From contig NZ_JAIOTY010000001.1 in the NCBI RefSeq assembly GCF_019931275.1, positions 930,001 to 994,000 on the forward strand: 64,000 bases of DNA. Direction: 5' to 3'. This document shows positions 1 through 8,332 of the stretch, one piece after another. Below the pieces are notes generated by a model. That model was not told the origin of the DNA. It did not search any database and saw only the letters and a list, made by a program, of their open reading frames with translations. Both the position numbers and the translations under genes were made by a program. Position 1 is the first letter of the stretch. Each line of letters opens with the position of its first letter. The stretch is from Nitratidesulfovibrio sp. SRB-5. Lineage in GTDB: Bacteria; Desulfobacterota; Desulfovibrionia; Desulfovibrionales; Desulfovibrionaceae.

Positions 1-1
1 A

Positions 2-868
2 CCGCTGAAATCCGGGCCGGGAATGCGCCTGACCCTGGCGCTGTTCCTGACCCCGGTGGTGCTGTGGCTGGGGCTGCTCATCGTGTTGCCCCACCTCGAC
101 CTGCTGATAATGTCCTTCCGCATGGACCCGGCCTTCGGCGACGAGGGCTGGAGCCTCGAGAACTACCACCAGTTCTTCGCGGAACCCATCTACTGGCTCA
201 CCTTCGTGCGCACCGCCGGGTATTCGGTGCTGGTCACCCTGCTGACCTTTCTGGTGTCCCTGCCCGTGGCTTTCTACGTGACCAAGGTGGTGGCGCGGAA
301 CACCTCGCGCTTTCTGCTGACCATGCTGCTGCTACCGTTCTGGGTCAGCGAACTGGTGCGGGTGTACGGCTGGATGATTTTGCTGCGCGAAAGCGGCGTG
401 CTGAACCACTGGCTGACGGCGCTGGGCATCACCGGCGCACCCGTGGAGATGCTGTACAACGACGCCACCATGATCATGGGGCTGGTGTACACCTCCATGC
501 TGTTCATGGTGGTGCCGCTGGTGTCGGTGCTGGAAAGCCTGGACGACAGCCTCATCGAGGCCGCCTGCGACCTTGGGGCCGGGCCGTGGACCATCATGCG
601 CACCATCGTGGTGCCGCACTGCATGCCGGGCATCATGTCCGGGGCCATCGTGGTGTTCATGCTCACCCTCGGCAACTACCTGACGCCCAACCTGATGGGC
701 GGCAAGAATTCGCTGTGGTTCACCGAGCAGATATACAACCAGTTCATCGCCAGCTTCAACTGGAACCAGGGCGCGGCCTTCGGCTTTCTGCTGCTGGCGC
801 TGTCGTCGTGCATCATCTGGCTGGGGCTGCGGCTGACCGGCCAGAAACTGAGCAGGGTAGTGCAATGA
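2..868 (+). CDS. potB: Polyamine-type ABC transporter permease PotB-like (5' end outside window)
   Basis: Inner-membrane permease of a spermidine/putrescine-type ABC importer. The reading frame is open to the first base of the window, so the gene probably starts upstream; the first in-frame ATG is at 23. From there it has about 281 residues and six hydrophobic segments. A binding-protein-dependent permease EAA loop (EAACDLGAGPW, near residue 178) contacts the ATPase subunit. It overlaps the next permease by an ATGA junction, so the pair is translationally coupled. The ATPase and the solute-binding protein would be expected upstream or elsewhere; they are not visible. Substrate is inferred from the family only; other organic cations or thiamine-like compounds are possible. 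Confidence 0.85.
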   Translation, partial: PLKSGPGMRLTLALFLTPVVLWLGLLIVLPHLDLLIMSFRMDPAFGDEGWSLENYHQFFAEPIYWLTFVRTAGYSVLVTLLTFLVSLPVAFYVTKVVARNTSRFLLTMLLLPFWVSELVRVYGWMILLRESGVLNHWLTALGITGAPVEMLYNDATMIMGLVYTSMLFMVVPLVSVLESLDDSLIEAACDLGAGPWTIMRTIVVPHCMPGIMSGAIVVFMLTLGNYLTPNLMGGKNSLWFTEQIYNQFIASFNWNQGAAFGFLLLALSSCIIWLGLRLTGQKLSRVVQ

Positions 869-1725
869 TCCGCTCGCTGCCGCGCTCGCGCGGCTACACC
901 ATGGGCTACGGCCTGTACGTCACGCTGTACTTCGTCTTTCTGTTCGCGCCGCTGGCTGTCACCTGCGTGCTGGCCTTCAACGATTCGCAATTTCCCTCGC
1001 TGCCGTGGAAGGGCTTCACGCTGGACTGGTTTCTGGCCGACCTGCCCGCGCGCACCGGCATCTTTCACGACCGGGGCAACCTTTCGTCCATCTTCACCAG
1101 CGCCCAGACCGCCATCCTGGTGTCCGCGCTGGCCACGCTGGTGGGCACCTGCGCCGCCTTCCTGTTCGAGCAGGAGGAGTTTCCGCTCAAGGGCGCGTTG
1201 TACTTCCTGATGCTGGCCCCGCTGGTGGTGCCGGGCGTCATCCTGGGCATTTCCATCCTGATTGCCGCCACCACCGCGGGCACCTTCATGGAAGACGTGC
1301 TGGGCATCGACGTGGGCATCCTGCGCCCCGGCTTCTGGCTGGTGGTGCTGGGGCAGTTTTCGTTCATCACCACCTTCGTCACCCTGGTGGTGTCCGCCCG
1401 GCTGAAAAAGTTCGACCGCACCCTGGAAGAGGCCGCGCTGAACCTTGGCGCCACCCGGCTGGAGGTGATCCGCTACATCACCCTGCCGTTCCTGCGCACG
1501 GCCATCATCGGCGCGGGCGCGGTGGCCTTCCTGATGTCGTTCGAGAACTTCAATACCACGCTGTTCCTGGTGGGGTCGGAACCCACCCTGCCCATCAACC
1601 TGTACCTGCAGGTGCGCGACGGCTCCACCCCGGTCATCAACGCCATCTCGTTCCTGCTCATCGTGGGCACCTCGCTGGTGGCGTGCGTGAATTTGTATGC
1701 TGGGCGGAAGACCGAAGCCAGTTAG
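865..1725 (+). CDS. potC: Polyamine-type ABC transporter permease PotC-like
   Basis: Second permease subunit, 286 residues, starting at the ATG that overlaps the stop of the preceding permease. Six hydrophobic segments are visible. The EAA loop (EEAALNLGATR) lies near residue 192 and is followed by the typical ITLPFLRTAI segment. With the upstream gene it should form the heterodimeric membrane channel. The loop between the first two membrane segments is longer than usual for PotC (FLADLPARTGIFHDRGNLSS). No terminator is evident in the 204 bases that follow. Confidence 0.87.
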   Translation: MIRSLPRSRGYTMGYGLYVTLYFVFLFAPLAVTCVLAFNDSQFPSLPWKGFTLDWFLADLPARTGIFHDRGNLSSIFTSAQTAILVSALATLVGTCAAFLFEQEEFPLKGALYFLMLAPLVVPGVILGISILIAATTAGTFMEDVLGIDVGILRPGFWLVVLGQFSFITTFVTLVVSARLKKFDRTLEEAALNLGATRLEVIRYITLPFLRTAIIGAGAVAFLMSFENFNTTLFLVGSEPTLPINLYLQVRDGSTPVINAISFLLIVGTSLVACVNLYAGRKTEAS

Positions 1726-1929
1726 CGCGCCTTGTCCTTTTGTCTTCAGACTTCGTCAGGCGTCGCTTTTTGCTCCGGTCACGGACGGAAGAGTCCGCTC
1801 CCTTCGCAAAAAGCTCGCCTTCCTTGCCTGAAGGCAAAAATCCTGCGGCGCGCGGGCGGAGTGGGTATGCTCAGCTGCATCGTTGTTTGTCGGTGAAAAC
1901 GTCTTGTTTCATTGATTCAGGAGGTCAGC

Positions 1930-2841
1930 ATGTCCGGCGCAACCACGCCCCGTGAAGGATACTATGCCCTGCGCGAAGGGCGGGTGCTGTGCATCGCCCA
2001 TCGCGGCGCGCGCTCCGTGGCGCCCGAAAACACCATCCTCGCCGCCCAGCGCGGGCTGGAGGAAGGCGCGGACCTGTGGGAACTGGACGTGCAGCTCACC
2101 GCCGACGGCCATCTGGTGGTGGTGCACGACGACACCCTGGACCGCACCACCGACGTGGCCTCCCGCCCGGAATACGCGGGCCGCGCCCCGTGGCGGGTGT
2201 GCGACTTCACCCTGGACGAATTGCGCGGGCTGGATGCGGGCAGCTGGTACCAGACCGCCGATCCGCACGGCCAGATCGCCTCGGGCGGGGTTACGGCGGA
2301 CGACCTGGCCCTGTTCCCCGGCCTGCGCATCCCCACGCTGGACGAGGCGCTGGCCTTCACGGCGGACCACGGCTGGCGCGTCAACGTGGAAATCAAGGAC
2401 ATGACCGTCAACGCCGACGGCAGCCCCGGCAGCCCCACGTATCCCGGTGACGAGGCGGTGGTCCGCGCCGTGCTGGAATGCATCCGCGCCCATGGCCTGA
2501 CAGAGCGGGTGCTGCTGTCTTCCTTCCGGCACGACTGCCTGCGCCACGCGGCCCGCATGGAACCCGCGCTGGCCCTTGCCGCGCTGGTGGAGGACGTACG
2601 CCCGGACGACCCCGTGGCCCTGTGTCGCGACCTTGGCGTGGTGGCCTACCACCCCGGCGACGACATAGTCACGGAAGCGGACGTGGCGGCGCTGCGGGCA
2701 ATGGGCGTGGCCGTCAACGTCTGGACCGTGAACGAAGAAGCGGACATGCGCCGGTTCATGGACTGGGGCGTGGCCGGGCTGATTACCGATGTTCCGCTGT
2801 TGTGCTGGGGGCTGCTGCGCGAGAGGGGCTTGAGCGCGTAA
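1930..2841 (+). CDS. Glycerophosphodiester phosphodiesterase (GDPD family)
   Basis: Hydrolyses glycerophosphodiesters to glycerol-3-phosphate and an alcohol. The start is the ATG at 1930, preceded by a strong AGGAGG-type ribosome site; a longer frame from 1912 lacks one. The 303-residue protein shows the TIM-barrel GDPD signature at its N-terminus: IAHRGARSVAPENT (metal/catalytic His-Arg and Glu-Asn), then ELDVQLT and VVVHDDTLDRTT carrying the second catalytic His. Late barrel strands (VNVEIKD, LLSSFRHDCL, VNVWTVN) are all present, so the active site looks complete. No signal peptide is seen, so it is probably cytoplasmic, using phospholipid-turnover products. Confidence 0.9.
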   Translation: MSGATTPREGYYALREGRVLCIAHRGARSVAPENTILAAQRGLEEGADLWELDVQLTADGHLVVVHDDTLDRTTDVASRPEYAGRAPWRVCDFTLDELRGLDAGSWYQTADPHGQIASGGVTADDLALFPGLRIPTLDEALAFTADHGWRVNVEIKDMTVNADGSPGSPTYPGDEAVVRAVLECIRAHGLTERVLLSSFRHDCLRHAARMEPALALAALVEDVRPDDPVALCRDLGVVAYHPGDDIVTEADVAALRAMGVAVNVWTVNEEADMRRFMDWGVAGLITDVPLLCWGLLRERGLSA

Positions 2842-3155
2842 GGGGTGTTCGGGCGCTGCCCTTGTCCGTCCCCCTGGGCTGGGGCGAGCAGGAAAGGGCG
2901 CCCACGGACCGCGTCCCCCTGTGCATTCCCGCACGGGGAACAGTCTGCATATCCGGATGGTTGACCCGGCGCGCCACAAGGGGTAGGCCGTGCGCTCGGG
3001 CATCCGCGCCTGCCGTTGCGGCGGTGCGCAGTGCCCCCACGCGACGTTCTCGCGATCCTCCGCGACCCCACGCGATTTCCACGCAACGGCACGCACCTGT
3101 CGCGCAACCCGTGCGCCGGTCTTTCCGGCCAGCTTCCGCCCTGCGGAGGAACCCC
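2842..3155. other. Intergenic region, 314 bp
   Basis: GC-rich spacer between the GDPD and EamA genes, both on the plus strand. I see no convincing coding frame, RNA fold or terminator. A TTGACC hexamer near 2961 could be a -35 element but has no good -10 partner. Confidence 0.4.
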
Positions 3156-4112
3156 ATGCCCGCCATCGGGACCGGCGAACTCGCCGCCCTGTCCACCGCC
3201 GCCCTCTGGGCGGTGTCGTGCCAGATTCACGCCATTCTTTCCCGGCGCCTTGGCGCCCACACCCTGATCCTGCTGCGCCTGCCCATCTGCATCGTGATGT
3301 TCGGCGCGTGGTGGGGCGCATCCGTGCTGTTTTTCGGCGGCGGGGTGATGGTGCCCGGTTCGTTCGGTTCGCCCAGCCCGCTGGCACTGGCCGCGCTGGC
3401 CCTGTCCGGGGTGTTCGGCGTGGCCCTGTGCGACCTGCTGTTCTATTCCGGCGTGGTGCTGGTGGGGGCGCGGGTGGCCCTGCTGGTGCAGTCGCTGTCC
3501 ACGGTTATCACCGCCGTGCTCGGGTACCTGTTTCTGGGCGAGGCCATAGGGCCGCTGGGCATCGCGGGCATTCTCATCGCCACGGGCGGGGTTGCCTGGG
3601 TGGTGGGCGACGGCGGCACGGTGCCCGAAGGGGCGGTGCCCCTGTCGCGCACGGTGCGGCTGCGTGGGGTGGGGCTGGCCTTTGCCTCTGCGCTGGCGCT
3701 GTCCGGCGGCATGGTGCTGTCCAAGCAGGGACTGGCCGAAGGAGTGGACCCGCTGTTCGCCGCGCTGCTGCGCATGGTGGTGGCCATGGGCGTGTTCTGG
3801 CCCACGGCCATGCTGACCGGCAGGCTGCGCCCGGCACTGGCCGTGGTGCGCGGCGACAGTCAGGACCGCCGCAATTTCCGCTGGCTGCTGGTGGCCTCGC
3901 TCATCGGCCCGGTGGTGGGGGTGTGGCTGTCGCTGGTGGCCATTGGCGCCACCCAGACCGGCATTGCCGCCACCCTCATCGGGCTGGAACCCATCTTCAT
4001 CATTCCCGTGGCAGCTCTGGTGGAGCGGCGCTGGCCCACGCCCCGCGCCATTGCCGGGGCGGGCATCGCCTTCGTTGGCACGGCGCTGCTGTGTCTGAGA
4101 AATGTATTGTAG
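3156..4112 (+). CDS. DMT-superfamily (EamA) transporter
   Basis: Inner-membrane protein of 318 residues with about ten hydrophobic segments arranged as two EamA repeats: first half roughly 5-145, second half roughly 165-315. Each half ends with the usual small-residue-rich helix (GIAGILIATGGVAWV and AIAGAGIAFVGTALL). The start at 3156 has a GGAGGA ribosome site seven bases upstream; the longer open frame before it has no plausible translation signal. EamA proteins export metabolites or amino acids; the substrate cannot be told from sequence. The gene ends 25 bases before a strong terminator. Confidence 0.88.
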   Translation: MPAIGTGELAALSTAALWAVSCQIHAILSRRLGAHTLILLRLPICIVMFGAWWGASVLFFGGGVMVPGSFGSPSPLALAALALSGVFGVALCDLLFYSGVVLVGARVALLVQSLSTVITAVLGYLFLGEAIGPLGIAGILIATGGVAWVVGDGGTVPEGAVPLSRTVRLRGVGLAFASALALSGGMVLSKQGLAEGVDPLFAALLRMVVAMGVFWPTAMLTGRLRPALAVVRGDSQDRRNFRWLLVASLIGPVVGVWLSLVAIGATQTGIAATLIGLEPIFIIPVAALVERRWPTPRAIAGAGIAFVGTALLCLRNVL

Positions 4113-4133
4113 GTACGGCCTGACACCGAAAGG

Positions 4134-4170
4134 AAAAAGCGCCCGGAGTTGCTCCGGGCGCTTTTTTTTC
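4134..4170. terminator. Bidirectional Rho-independent terminator
   Basis: Perfect 11-bp stem agcgcccggag/ctccgggcgct with a 3-base loop, preceded by a run of A and followed by eight or more T. It therefore works on both strands, serving the plus-strand EamA gene and the convergent minus-strand HxlR gene. Confidence 0.93.
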
Positions 4171-4196
4171 GATGGGCGAAATCGGGCGGCAGGCGG

Positions 4197-4679
4197 TTAT
4201 ACCTCGCCCACGGCCATGTCCAGATCATTGCCGGTGTCAGGGGCATCAGTGTCCGGGGCATTGGTGTCGGGGGCATCGGTGGCAGACGCGATGGCGCGCC
4301 CGGCGGTCCTGGTGCCCGTGGCGCCCACGGTACCATGATTGGCCTCGAAGGCATGGCCCCACTTGCACATTTCGGACAGTACAGGCAGCACGCTGCGGCC
4401 CAGTTCGGTCAGCGAATATTCCACGCGCGGCGGCACCTGCGGGTACACCTCGCGGTGCAGCACGCCGTCCGATTCCAGTTCGCGCAGCTGCTGGGTGAGC
4501 ATCTTCTGGGTGATGTTGGGCATGATGCGCCGCAGCTCGCTGAAGCGCAGCGTGCCGTCCTGGCCCAGCCGCCACAGGATGATGGGCTTCCACTTGCCGC
4601 CGATGACCTGAAGTGTCAGCTCCAGCGCGCAATAGTATTCCTTGCCCGCGCAGTGCTTGAGGGTGCATGCCGTGACCAT
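4197..4679 (-). CDS. HxlR-family winged-helix transcriptional regulator
   Basis: DNA-binding repressor/activator of the HxlR (MarR-like) class, 160 residues. The HxlR core runs from about residue 17 to 110, with the diagnostic IGGKWKPIILWRL segment and LRFSELRRIMPNITQKML as the wing helix-turn-helix. The ATG at 4679 is chosen because GGAGG sits six bases upstream. Cysteines at residues 5, 10 and 17 sit before the DNA-binding helix, where thiol-sensing relatives such as YodB have their switch cysteine; sensing here is inference. The C-terminal 40 residues are an unusual low-complexity tail with DAPDTNAPDTD repeats. It is divergent from a nitroreductase, its likely target. Confidence 0.88.
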   Translation of the reverse strand: MVTACTLKHCAGKEYYCALELTLQVIGGKWKPIILWRLGQDGTLRFSELRRIMPNITQKMLTQQLRELESDGVLHREVYPQVPPRVEYSLTELGRSVLPVLSEMCKWGHAFEANHGTVGATGTRTAGRAIASATDAPDTNAPDTDAPDTGNDLDMAVGEV

Positions 4680-4698
4680 CTGGTACCTCCGCGCGAAA

Positions 4699-4754
4699 CA
4701 TAGTATCATCTTCGGTATCTTTCAAGACCCTATGGTATGCTACAGGGTACTATG
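4699..4754. promoter_or_regulatory. Candidate HxlR operator in divergent promoter region
   Basis: The low-GC divergent region holds nested inverted repeats. The outer arms are catagtatc (4699-4707) and ggtactatg (4746-4754); the inner arms are accctat (4727-4733) and acagggt (4742-4748). TAGTAT-like half-sites are of the kind HxlR proteins bind. Assignment to the adjacent regulator is inference. Confidence 0.45.
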
Positions 4755-4968
4755 CCACAAAATGGTGCGTACTTGATGAAAAAACCGAAGCAGGTATTTT
4801 GAGCCGTAACGTTTCGCCCGCCTTGCCCGGCCTTGCCTGTCCCGGCCACCGCCCCCCTTGCCGCACGGAGTTCCGGCAGGCGCGGCGGTTGGCCGGGCAC
4901 GCGGCAAGCCGGGAAAATTCGCACCCACGCCGGGCAATGCAGCGCCACGCAAGGCGCAGGAGGAATTC

Positions 4969-5478
4969 ATGGACGTCTTTTCCGCCATTCACGGGCGCCG
5001 CTCCATCCGCAAGTACACCGAGGCCCCCGTTGCCGCGTCCGACGTGCGCGACATCCTGGCCGCCGCCATGTCCGCGCCCAGCGCGGGCAATGCCCAGCCG
5101 TGGCGCTTCGTGGTCGTGGACGACCGCGCGCTGCTGGAGGCCATCCCCGCGTTCAGCCAGTATGCCGCCATGGCCGCGAAGGCCCCGCTGGGCATTCTGG
5201 TATGCGCCGACCTTACGGCGGAAAAGTACCCCGGCTACTGGGTGCAGGACTGCTCCGCCGCCGTGCAGAACATCCTGCTGGCCGTGCACGGCAAGGGGCT
5301 GGGCGCGGTATGGACAGGCGTGCACCCCATGAAGGATCGCGAGGACGGCTTTCGCCGCCTGCTCGGCCTGCCGGACAGCGTGGTGCCGCTGGGCTTCATC
5401 GTCATCGGCCATCCGGCGCAGGAACTGGCCCCGCAGGACCGCTACGACGAAGCCAAAATCCATTGGAACGGGTGGTAG
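4969..5478 (+). CDS. Nitroreductase-family flavoprotein
   Basis: FMN-dependent NAD(P)H nitroreductase family, 169 residues, starting at the ATG at 4969 behind GGAGGA. Family landmarks are RRSIRKYTEAPV at residue 10 (FMN phosphate contact), the SAPSAGNAQPWRFVVV segment, the mid-protein GLGAVWTGV loop, and the C-terminal KIHWNGW. The short length is typical of the anaerobe single-domain subgroup. It opens a same-strand cluster with a tautomerase, an OYE-like enzyme, an isomerase-like protein and an iron-sulfur flavoprotein. Likely substrates are nitro compounds or quinones; this is inference. Confidence 0.9.
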   Translation: MDVFSAIHGRRSIRKYTEAPVAASDVRDILAAAMSAPSAGNAQPWRFVVVDDRALLEAIPAFSQYAAMAAKAPLGILVCADLTAEKYPGYWVQDCSAAVQNILLAVHGKGLGAVWTGVHPMKDREDGFRRLLGLPDSVVPLGFIVIGHPAQELAPQDRYDEAKIHWNGW

Positions 5479-5479
5479 C

Positions 5480-5668
5480 ATGCCCATCATCAGCGTTGTG
5501 GCCAATCACATGGAAACCGACGACAAGCGCGAACTGGTGCGCGAGCTGACCGCCACGGCGGCGCGGGTCATGAAGCTGCCGCCGGAAACCATCACCGTGC
5601 TCATCGACTGCCGCCAGCCGGAAGACATCGGCGTGGCCGGAGTGCTGCTGGCCGACAGGAAGAAATGA
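5480..5668 (+). CDS. 4-oxalocrotonate tautomerase family protein
   Basis: A 62-residue tautomerase-superfamily subunit. Proline directly follows the initiator Met (MPIISVV), giving the catalytic amino-terminal proline after Met removal. Residues KRELVRELTATAARVM form the helix, and PPETITVLIDCRQPEDIGVAG the second strand, as in 4-OT. It starts one base after the nitroreductase stop, so the two are translationally coupled. The role here is probably tautomerisation of an enol/keto or unsaturated intermediate handled by the neighbouring flavoenzymes. Confidence 0.88.
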   Translation: MPIISVVANHMETDDKRELVRELTATAARVMKLPPETITVLIDCRQPEDIGVAGVLLADRKK

Positions 5669-5781
5669 CGGGGGCGGCACCCGCCGCCCCTGCTCCATGA
5701 AATAATCCCCCGACACTTTCGCCAACATTTTCGCGCCGCCTCCCCACGTTTGCGGGAAGGTCGGCGCACCACGGAGACCTC

Positions 5782-6900
5782 ATGAGCGCATCCATCTTCG
5801 CGCCCGTGCGCATCGGCAATCTGGAATCTCCCAACCGCTTCGTCCGTTCCGCCACCTGGGAAGGGCTGGCCACCGACGAAGGCATGGCCACCCCGGCACT
5901 GGCAGACGTGCTGGGCGAACTGGCCAGGGGCGGCGTGGGCGTGGTCATTCCCGGCCATGCCTACGTGGAAAAGCGCGGGCAGGCTGGCCCCCGCCAACTC
6001 GGCATCCACGACGACGCCTGCATCCCCGGCCTGCGCATGCTGGCCGACGCCGTGCACGCGGGCGGCGGGCGCATCGTGGCCCAGCTGGCCCACGCGGGCG
6101 GCCTGGCCCACACCCCGGCCACGGGCGAACCCGGCATGACCGCCACCCCCTTCGAGCGGGAAGGCTTTCCGCCCATGCGGGAAATGACCGAGGCGGACCT
6201 CGACGAGGTGATGGCCGCCCTGGCCGCCGCCGCGCGCCGCGCCGTGCAGGCGGGCTTTGACGGGGTGCAGGTGCACGGGGCGCACGGCTACCTGCTGAGC
6301 CAGTTTCTGTCGCCCGCGCGCAACAGGCGCACCGACCGGTTCGGCGGCAGCCTGGAAAACCGCATGCGGCCCCTGCTGATGGCGGTGCGCGCCGTGCGCG
6401 AGGCCGTGGGGCCAAGCTTTCCCGTGTGGGTCAAGCTGAACAGTTCCGACTTCATGGACGGCGGCTTCGAAGTGGACGACATGCTGGAAGCGGCCCGCCA
6501 GGCCGTGGCTGCCGGGGTGGACGCCGTGGAAATGTCCGGCGGCACGGCCATGAACCCGCCCAATCGCATGCCCGCCCGGGTGACGCGCATCCGCAAGCCC
6601 GAGGACGAGGCCTGGTATCGCGAGGCCGCGCGCCGTTTCAAGGCCGAGGTGGGCGCGCCGCTGATTCTGGTGGGCGGCATCCGCACCCCGCAGGTGGCGC
6701 AGCAACTGGTGGACGCGGGCACGGTGGACATGCTTTCCCTGTGCCGCCCGCTGATCCGCGAACCCGGCCTGGTGCGCCGCTGGGCGGAAGGCGACGACGC
6801 CCGCGCCGCGTGCATCTCGTGCAACAAGTGCTACGCCCCCCTGCGCGAGAACCGGGGTTTCTACTGTCCCGTGGCGCGCGGCGAGGTGGCTGGCGAGTAG
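5782..6900 (+). CDS. Old Yellow Enzyme-family NADH:flavin oxidoreductase with C-terminal Fe-S motif
   Basis: TIM-barrel FMN oxidoreductase of 372 residues. Barrel signatures include PNRFVRSATWEG at residue 15, QLAHAGG near residue 95 and HGAHGYLLSQFLSPARNRRTD near residue 163. FMN-phosphate strands are LILVGGIRT and MLSLCRPLIREP. The tail carries C344, C347, C350 and C362, the CX2CX2CX11C arrangement that binds a [4Fe-4S] cluster in trimethylamine dehydrogenase and 2,4-dienoyl-CoA reductase. Those relatives also have an FAD/NAD(P) domain after the cluster; here the protein stops just after it. Electrons must therefore come from another protein. It follows the nitroreductase/tautomerase pair on the same strand after 113 bp. 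Confidence 0.9.
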   Translation: MSASIFAPVRIGNLESPNRFVRSATWEGLATDEGMATPALADVLGELARGGVGVVIPGHAYVEKRGQAGPRQLGIHDDACIPGLRMLADAVHAGGGRIVAQLAHAGGLAHTPATGEPGMTATPFEREGFPPMREMTEADLDEVMAALAAAARRAVQAGFDGVQVHGAHGYLLSQFLSPARNRRTDRFGGSLENRMRPLLMAVRAVREAVGPSFPVWVKLNSSDFMDGGFEVDDMLEAARQAVAAGVDAVEMSGGTAMNPPNRMPARVTRIRKPEDEAWYREAARRFKAEVGAPLILVGGIRTPQVAQQLVDAGTVDMLSLCRPLIREPGLVRRWAEGDDARAACISCNKCYAPLRENRGFYCPVARGEVAGE

Positions 6901-7077
6901 CGCGCCGTGCCCGATGGAAGGATGGCAGGCGGGCCGGTGGACAGGTAAGCCGGGGCCCGGGCCGGGGCTGGAACCCGGTTTTCTCCCCCTCGGCAGGCAC
7001 TTGGACCTTGAGGGGGACGGCGAAACCGCGTACCCGTCGTGGACCGGGTGCAACCCGAATTCCACCAGGAGCCGCGC

Positions 7078-7410
7078 ATGAAGATTCTCGCCATCGACAA
7101 GGTTCGCGAAGACGCCACCCCCGACGTCATCCGCGCCAACTTCCTGAAGGAAGTGGCCCATACCATCAAGATGTACCTCGCCGACGTGGTCCGCGAGGTG
7201 TACTTCCGGCAGGACCGTTCCGGTACCGTCATGGTGCTGGAGGCCCCCTCCATGGAAGAGGCGCAGTCGCTGATCAACACCCTGCCCCTGGTCAAGCAGG
7301 GGCAGATAGAGTTCGAACTGATTCCCCTTGGCCCGTACGTGCCGCTGGGCCTGCTTGTCGAAGAGGCCGACGGCCCGGCGGAAGAAACCGCCGCTGGCCC
7401 CGCGCAATAG
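7078..7410 (+). CDS. Muconolactone isomerase-like small protein
   Basis: Protein of 110 residues, probably a dimeric alpha/beta-barrel. The segment SLINTLPLVKQGQIEFELIP resembles the conserved C-terminal half of muconolactone delta-isomerase, where a LPL turn leads into the last strand. The N-terminal strand MKILAIDK and the following helix also fit. I cannot identify catalytic residues, so enzymatic activity is uncertain. The ATG at 7078 with AGGAG upstream is preferred to the GTG-like start 39 bases earlier. It lies within the redox cluster and may act on the same intermediate as the tautomerase. Confidence 0.65.
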   Translation: MKILAIDKVREDATPDVIRANFLKEVAHTIKMYLADVVREVYFRQDRSGTVMVLEAPSMEEAQSLINTLPLVKQGQIEFELIPLGPYVPLGLLVEEADGPAEETAAGPAQ

Positions 7411-7548
7411 CCCGGATACGGGCCGCGCGCCCCGTGCCCTGTTCCGCCTTCCCTGGCCGGAGCGGGCACGGCGCGCGGCCCCGCCTCCGGGTGCGGCGCG
7501 GGCCATGTGGCCACCCATCATGCCCCATCCCAACCGGAGGATATTTCC

Positions 7549-8163
7549 ATGCATGTCGTCGTTTTCAACGGCAGCCCCCGCAAGAACGGCAACACGTCCA
7601 TCCTGCTCGGCACCGTCCGGCGCGAGCTTGAGGCCGCAGGCGTCACCACCGAGGAATTTCGCGTGGGCGGCAAGGCCGTGCGCGGCTGCATCGCCTGCAT
7701 GAAGTGTTTCGAAAAGCAGGACGGCCAGTGCATTCAGACCGGCGACCCCATGAACGAATGGATCGCCGCCATGCACAAGGCCGACGGCGTCATTCTGGGG
7801 TCCCCCACCTATTTCGCCAACGTCTCCACCGAAATGAAGGCCCTCATCGACCGTGCGGGCATGGTGTCCATCGCCAACGGCGGCGCCCTGCGCATGAAGG
7901 TGGGCGCGCCCGTGGTGGCCGTGCGGCGCGGCGGCGCGCAGCAGGTGTACAACGGCCTGATGGCCTTCTTCGGCATCGCCGAGATGGTGGTGCCGTGCTC
8001 CAGCTACTGGAACGTGGGCATCGGCCTGGCCCCCGGCGACGTCAACGGCGACGAGGAAGGCATCCGCACCATGGTCAATCTGGGCCGCAACATGGCCCAC
8101 GTGCTGAAGTGCCTGAAGAGCGGGCCGGAGGCCCCTGCTTCCCTGAAGGGCGGCGAAGTGTAG
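7549..8163 (+). CDS. Iron-sulfur flavoprotein (flavodoxin-like NADPH-dependent FMN reductase family)
   Basis: Protein of 204 residues with a flavodoxin-like fold. The N-terminal loop NGSPRKNGNTS binds the FMN phosphate. A compact cysteine cluster C47, C50, C53, C61 (CX2CX2CX7C) is the hallmark of Isf proteins, which carry a [4Fe-4S] centre beside FMN and reduce oxygen, peroxide or quinones in anaerobes. SPTYFANVSTEMKALIDR is the second flavin loop. The ATG at 7549 has CGGAGG eight bases upstream. This is a plausible electron donor for the neighbouring OYE-like enzyme, which lacks its own NAD(P) domain; that link is inference. Confidence 0.88.
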   Translation: MHVVVFNGSPRKNGNTSILLGTVRRELEAAGVTTEEFRVGGKAVRGCIACMKCFEKQDGQCIQTGDPMNEWIAAMHKADGVILGSPTYFANVSTEMKALIDRAGMVSIANGGALRMKVGAPVVAVRRGGAQQVYNGLMAFFGIAEMVVPCSSYWNVGIGLAPGDVNGDEEGIRTMVNLGRNMAHVLKCLKSGPEAPASLKGGEV

Positions 8164-8332
8164 GGCCAAGCCCAGATTTGGAAACACCCCCTGGGATGAG
8201 AAGGGCGGGACGCAGTGCGCCCCGCCGAATCATGCGCATGCCACGCGGCGCGGTCGGGCTTTTCGTCCCGTCCGCGCCGTGTTACGTGGCGGACAGGGTG
8301 GAACCGTGCACGGGGGGGAAGGGGAACGGCGC

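Noticed and set aside
5506-8187. 893-residue minus-strand open frame
   Set aside because: It runs antisense through the OYE-like, isomerase-like and flavoprotein genes. It is His/Gly/Arg-rich with no domain, a typical GC-driven shadow frame.
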